64,000 bases of DNA from Paraconexibacter antarcticus (GTDB lineage Bacteria > Actinomycetota > Thermoleophilia > Solirubrobacterales > Solirubrobacteraceae). The DNA lies in NCBI RefSeq assembly GCF_024220175.1, contig NZ_CP098502.1, positions 1,674,001 through 1,738,000 of the forward strand. The letters are read 5' to 3'. The position numbers and the translations under genes were made by a program. A model generated the notes under the pieces. It saw only the letters and a program-made list of their open reading frames with translations. It was not told the origin of the DNA and made no database searches. Below are positions 61,009-64,000 of this stretch, one piece after another (position 1 is the first letter of the stretch; every line of letters starts with the position of its first letter).

Positions 61009-61947
61009 TTAGGCCGCGTGAGCGGCCGTTGTTGTAGTCAACAGGGTCTGGTCGGGGGAGGGGGAGAAAGCCGTTCCCGTATCGCGTAGAGGGGTGTTCT
61101 CGTAGTCCACGGGGCTGAGCATCCCGAGGCGGGAGTGGCGTCGGCGGCGGTTGTAGAACGTCTCGATGTAGCCGAACACCGCTGTTCGCGCCTCGGTCTT
61201 GGTCGGCCACGAGCGGCGGTGGATGAGGTCCTTCTTCAGGCTCGCGTGGAAGCTCTCCATCGCGGCGTTGTCGTAGCAGTCGCCCTTGGATCCCATCGAG
61301 ATGTCGATGTCCACGCTGCGGCAGCGCTGGGTGAAGATCAGAGACGTGTATTGCCCGCCCTGGTCGCTGTGATGTATCGGCCGCCCGTCGGGCCGGCGCC
61401 TGGCGACGGCCATCTCCAGCGCGTCGATGACGAGCTCGGCGCGCATGTGATCGGCCATCGCCCAGCCGACGATCCGGCGGCTGTAGCAGTCCATCACCGA
61501 CGCCAGGTAGAGCCACCCTTCCCACGTGCGGATGTAGGTGATGTCGGCGACCCACAGCTGGTTGATCCGGGTCGGGTTGAAGTCGCGCTCCACCAGATCG
61601 GGTGCGGTCCGCACGCCCTGCACGCGGATCGTGGTGCGTCCGCGCCGTCGTTTGTGCAGGCCCGAGAGGCCGGCGTTGCGCATCAGCCGCTCCACGCGTT
61701 TGCGGCCGACCAGAACGTCGTGCTGCAGCCGCAGCTCGGCATGGATCCGCGGGGAGCCATAGGTCTTCAGCGCGTCCGTGTGGATGACCGAGATCTGGTC
61801 GGTGAGCGCCGCGTCAGCGACGGCCCGGGCCGACGGCGGCCGAACGATCCAGGCGTGATAGCCCGAGCGCGAGACCGCGAGCACACGGCACATCAGGCTG
61901 ATCGAGTGGCAGGCCTTGTTCGCCAGAACGAACCGGAAGGCGATCAC
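61009..61947 (-). CDS. IS3-family transposase OrfB (integrase core)
   Basis: 312-aa integrase-core protein: HSISLMCRVLAVSRSGYHAW, INQLWVADITYIRTWEGWLY with the first Asp, PIHHSDQGGQYTSLIFTQRC with the second, and CYDNAAMESFHASLKKDLIH with the Glu of DDE. The GTG at 61947 is its in-frame start, but it is most likely made as OrfAB by -1 frameshift on A7 (61983-61989). The frame downstream of the A7 run is open into this one. No stop or frameshift inside, so probably active. Confidence 0.9.
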   Translation of the reverse strand: MIAFRFVLANKACHSISLMCRVLAVSRSGYHAWIVRPPSARAVADAALTDQISVIHTDALKTYGSPRIHAELRLQHDVLVGRKRVERLMRNAGLSGLHKRRRGRTTIRVQGVRTAPDLVERDFNPTRINQLWVADITYIRTWEGWLYLASVMDCYSRRIVGWAMADHMRAELVIDALEMAVARRRPDGRPIHHSDQGGQYTSLIFTQRCRSVDIDISMGSKGDCYDNAAMESFHASLKKDLIHRRSWPTKTEARTAVFGYIETFYNRRRRHSRLGMLSPVDYENTPLRDTGTAFSPSPDQTLLTTTTAAHAA

Positions 61948-62261
61948 CGGTTCTTGTTCTCTGCCACGAAGAAGGCCGCTGCTTTTTTTAGGATCTCACG
62001 CTCCTCCGCGAGGATCCGGTTCTCCTTGCGCAGGCGCCGCAGCTCCTCGCGCTCGCTGGTGCTCAGGCCCTCCGAGCGACCTTCGTCAGCGTCAAGCTGC
62101 TCGCGCCAGCTGCGCAGCGACCCTTCCGAGACTCCGAGCTCCTTCGCCAGCTGCGGGACGGTGCGGCCGCTGGACCGCAGGAGCCGAACGGCCTCCAGGC
62201 GGAATTCCAACGAGTACGGCGGGACCTTGGGCATATGCAGACATCCTCTCGGGCTGAGCAA
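61944..62261 (-). CDS. IS3-family OrfA (HTH protein)
   Basis: 105-aa protein with an HTH (YSLEFRLEAVRLLRSSGRTV, PQLAKELGVSEGSLRSWREQ) and a leucine-zipper-like region (REELRRLRKENRILAEEREI). It begins at 62261 or the in-frame ATG 9 codons later (MPKVPPYSLE). It contains the A7 slippery run at 61983-61989 (codons L-K-K-A), where -1 slippage makes the OrfAB transposase; unshifted translation ends at 61944. Confidence 0.9.
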   Translation of the reverse strand: MLSPRGCLHMPKVPPYSLEFRLEAVRLLRSSGRTVPQLAKELGVSEGSLRSWREQLDADEGRSEGLSTSEREELRRLRKENRILAEEREILKKAAAFFVAENKNR

Positions 62262-62307
62262 CCTCAGCCATCAGATGTCCACGAAACCGGGGGAACTCCA
62301 CTCTGCG

Positions 62308-63315
62308 ACTAGATGGTTCGTTCCACGGATCGGTCAGGCGTAGTAGGCAGTGAGGTTGCGTGGTGGGCGGCCGAGGCGTTCGTTGAGAGCGATCGCGGCG
62401 GTGAGAGCGAGGAACTTGGCGGCCAGGCGGGTGCGGAGCGTGTGGAGCTCGCGGGCGCGGTGGTCCTCGAGGTTGAGCATGTCTTTGCATGTCCAGAAGA
62501 TCGATTCCACGCATTGCCGGATCGGGGCCAGGTGCGGCTCTTTGCCGGCCTCGTCCTTGCGTCGGGGGCGGACGATCGTGGCGCCGAGCGCGGAGGCTTG
62601 GGCGTGGAAGTCGCGGCCGGAGTAGCCCTTGTCGCCGATGACGGTGACCGGGCCGTTGCGGTGGCAGCGGGCGAGCATGTCCAGCGCGACGTCTCGTTCG
62701 CCCGTTTTCGGGGAGGTCAGGGCAAGGGCGCGTGGAGTGCCGTCGGTCGCGAACAGGCCGTGCAGGCGGAAGCCCCAGAAGAAGCGGGAATGGCTGGCGC
62801 AGTAGCCGTACTCCGCGGCGTTGCCCAGGGCGCTGCGGCGCGTCGTTTCGACCGAGCGACCGCATTCGACCGGTGTGCTGTCGACCACGAGCAGGTCGTC
62901 GTCAAAGCCGTTGGTGTGGCGGGCGAACTCGAGGATCAGCGCTTCGATTTTGTCCGACAGGCGCTGGCGGCGTTTGACGAAACCCGGGCGCTTGGGCAGT
63001 CGCGGGAACAGGTGCCCCAAGCGATGCGGTGCCATCGCCCAGAACTGCTCGTCAGAGCTGATCCGCAGTACCTGCTGAGCCACGCTCAACGTGACGACCT
63101 CCGCGTCGGTCAAGATCCGTTTGGCGTTCTTGCCCTTCGCAGGCAGGAGATCGTCGCAGGTGCAGTAAACAGCGATCAGCAGCAGGTCGAGGTCGGCGTC
63201 CATCGAGGCCCCCAGGGTCGGCGTTGGCGAGATAGCACCGCCGACTTCGACCTGCCTGCTTATGTCACCTGCCTACCCGACTCCTCCGCCCCCGCCGTGG
63301 AACGAACCATCTAGT
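62308..63315 (-). mobile_element. IS982-family insertion sequence (complete, 1008 bp)
   Basis: 21-bp perfect inverted repeats (left arm 62308-62328, starting ACTAGATGGTTCGTTCCACG; right arm 63295-63315). One intact transposase gene lies between. It begins only 8 nt from the IS3 end. No clear target duplication. Confidence 0.88.
62334..63203 (-). CDS. IS982-family DDE transposase
   Basis: 289-aa transposase: ILTDAEVVTLSVAQQVLRIS, DDDLLVVDSTPVECGRSVET (first Asp region), PVTVIGDKGYSGRDFHAQAS (second Asp), RQCVESIFWTCKDMLNLEDH (Glu). The order and the DSTPV and DKGY blocks match IS982 proteins. The start ATG is at 63203 and the frame is intact. Confidence 0.9.
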   Translation of the reverse strand: MDADLDLLLIAVYCTCDDLLPAKGKNAKRILTDAEVVTLSVAQQVLRISSDEQFWAMAPHRLGHLFPRLPKRPGFVKRRQRLSDKIEALILEFARHTNGFDDDLLVVDSTPVECGRSVETTRRSALGNAAEYGYCASHSRFFWGFRLHGLFATDGTPRALALTSPKTGERDVALDMLARCHRNGPVTVIGDKGYSGRDFHAQASALGATIVRPRRKDEAGKEPHLAPIRQCVESIFWTCKDMLNLEDHRARELHTLRTRLAAKFLALTAAIALNERLGRPPRNLTAYYA

Positions 63316-63868
63316 GGCGACCAACGACCACCGCGTGCCGTTCAACCACACCATCCCATCGTTCTCCAATTCGATGAGGGCCACGCTGACGAGTCCTGCA
63401 GGACCCGGGATGCGCAACCGAAGTTCGTTCAACGTGAGACCGCTGGGAGATCGCGCGATCTCGGTCCGCACGTGCATGCGACGATCTTCAGGTGCGGTCG
63501 CCCGCGGCTCCGGCTGACATCCCATCGTCGGAAGGCCGACCGCCTCCTCATCCCCTGCATTGGCTCGGGGAGACAGCCGCTGGCCGCTCCCGTGCTTAAG
63601 AGGCGGGCGGAGGTACGCGGCGTTCCGGGCGGCTGACGAGGTCATGCACGATGTATCGCCGCAGATGCGTTGACGAGACATCCCCCGTACGCCCAGACCG
63701 GCTCCCCACCCGGCCTAGCCAGCACCCACCATACGCCGGTAGCCGAGCCAGCCCCAGTCAAGTCGTGTGAGGAGCCTGTTGCTCAACCTTTGGTCGATGT
63801 GGGAGCACCGTCGGTCGCGGCCATGACCGTGGCGGTCGCTGGCGCTCGCGAGCCCCAGTGCCGTGGTC
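63316..63868. other. No recognisable intact gene
   Basis: A minus-strand frame (63265-63681) ends with a stretch LTLNELRLRIPGPAGLVSVA and LIELENDGMVWLNGTRWSLV, then runs into the IS982 end, so a small gene may have been cut by that element. I cannot name it. No RNA gene or operator copy seen. Confidence 0.4.
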
Positions 63869-64000
63869 TCACGTTGCGACGGTCGCCGCCCTGTGCAGCT
63901 TCAGGACGTTGTGCGTGGCGGTGATCAACTGCCACTCGGCTTCCACGGCAGCCCTGCCGCGTCTTGAGAATCGGTCGATGCGGCGTAGGTGCTTGACGTA
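63869..64000 (-). CDS. IS1182-like transposase, C-terminal end (continues past window)
   Basis: The last 43 codons of a transposase read IDRFSRRGRAAVEAEWQLIT, ATHNVLKLHRAATVAT and stop at 63869. The RFSRRGR, W-LITATHN-LKL pattern is the C-terminus of IS1182-type transposases. It differs from the remnant at 57105, so at least two such elements were present. Confidence 0.7.
   Translation of the reverse strand, partial: YVKHLRRIDRFSRRGRAAVEAEWQLITATHNVLKLHRAATVAT

Larger units (their letters stand above)
60976..62300 (-). mobile_element. IS3-family insertion sequence (complete, 1325 bp)
   Basis: Imperfect terminal inverted repeats, TGGAAGTCCCCCGGTCTGGT from 60976 and, at the other end to 62300, the complement of TGGAGTTCCCCCGGTTTCGT. 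OrfA and orfB overlap with an A7 slippery run. I see no target duplication, so flanks may have rearranged. Confidence 0.85.

Overview
The window is about 68-70 % GC (estimated by eye), with many GTG starts and GTGA/ATGA stop-start overlaps. This suggests a high-GC actinobacterium. A Thermoleophilia-type host (Solirubrobacterales) is possible, but that is inference from gene style only; the window has no rRNA or complete tRNA to prove it.

Layout. (1) 1-2.27 kb: start of an MCE/MlaD lipid-import protein (- strand), an intact biotin synthase bioB, and decayed remnants of bioF and a LuxR-type regulator. (2) 2.27-53.9 kb: a nearly continuous island of CoA-thioester catabolism. It holds eight acyl-CoA dehydrogenase genes (one a tandem fusion, one split by an IS), six crotonase-fold hydratases/isomerases/hydrolases, six SDR oxidoreductases, three MaoC-type hydratases, two MBL-fold hydrolases, three acyl-CoA carboxylase carboxyltransferase subunits, one biotin-carboxylase/BCCP subunit and one stand-alone 70-aa biotinyl protein. 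It also holds EtfBA, acetoacetyl-CoA synthetase, an AMP-forming acyl-CoA ligase, a CaiB-type CoA-transferase, a CitE-like lyase, three thiolase-fold proteins with a DUF35 partner, an LLM flavin oxidoreductase, a transglutaminase-fold protein and two TetR regulators. (3) 53.9-64 kb: a mobile-element graveyard (integrase remnant, 32-bp perfect palindrome, IS1182 remnants, a tRNA 3'-end fragment, complete IS3 and IS982 elements). In it sit a membrane-protein pair, an AraC regulator, a Baeyer-Villiger monooxygenase and a truncated SDR.

What ties the island together is a repeated 16-bp palindromic operator, consensus GNTAAC-N4-GTTNAC. I find 18 copies (16 good, 2 degenerate), one in front of almost every catabolic transcription unit between 2.27 and 52.6 kb, and none in the flanks. 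It resembles the KstR operator in its AAC/GTT half-sites but has a 4-bp spacer where KstR has 2. I infer one TetR-type repressor, possibly encoded here, that senses an acyl-CoA intermediate.

Working model (inference): a carboxylic acid is activated by FadD or CoA-transferase and oxidised by several acyl-CoA dehydrogenases that pass electrons to EtfBA. It is then hydrated by crotonase or MaoC enzymes, oxidised by SDRs, and cleaved by thiolases, a MenB/BadI-like hydrolase, a CitE-like lyase or a DUF35/thiolase-fold aldolase-type pair. Carboxylases handle branched (methylcrotonyl- or geranyl-like) intermediates. A MenB/BadI-like ring hydrolase and an AliB-like dehydrogenase point to an alicyclic or terpenoid-type acid. 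A dehydrogenase-carboxylase-MaoC-CitE operon resembles the mycobacterial leucine operon. Several genes are damaged: an IS1380-family insertion splits one dehydrogenase, a 25-bp tandem duplication frameshifts one thiolase, and a 1-nt loss frameshifts its divergent neighbour. The system may therefore be decaying or reversibly silenced in this strain.
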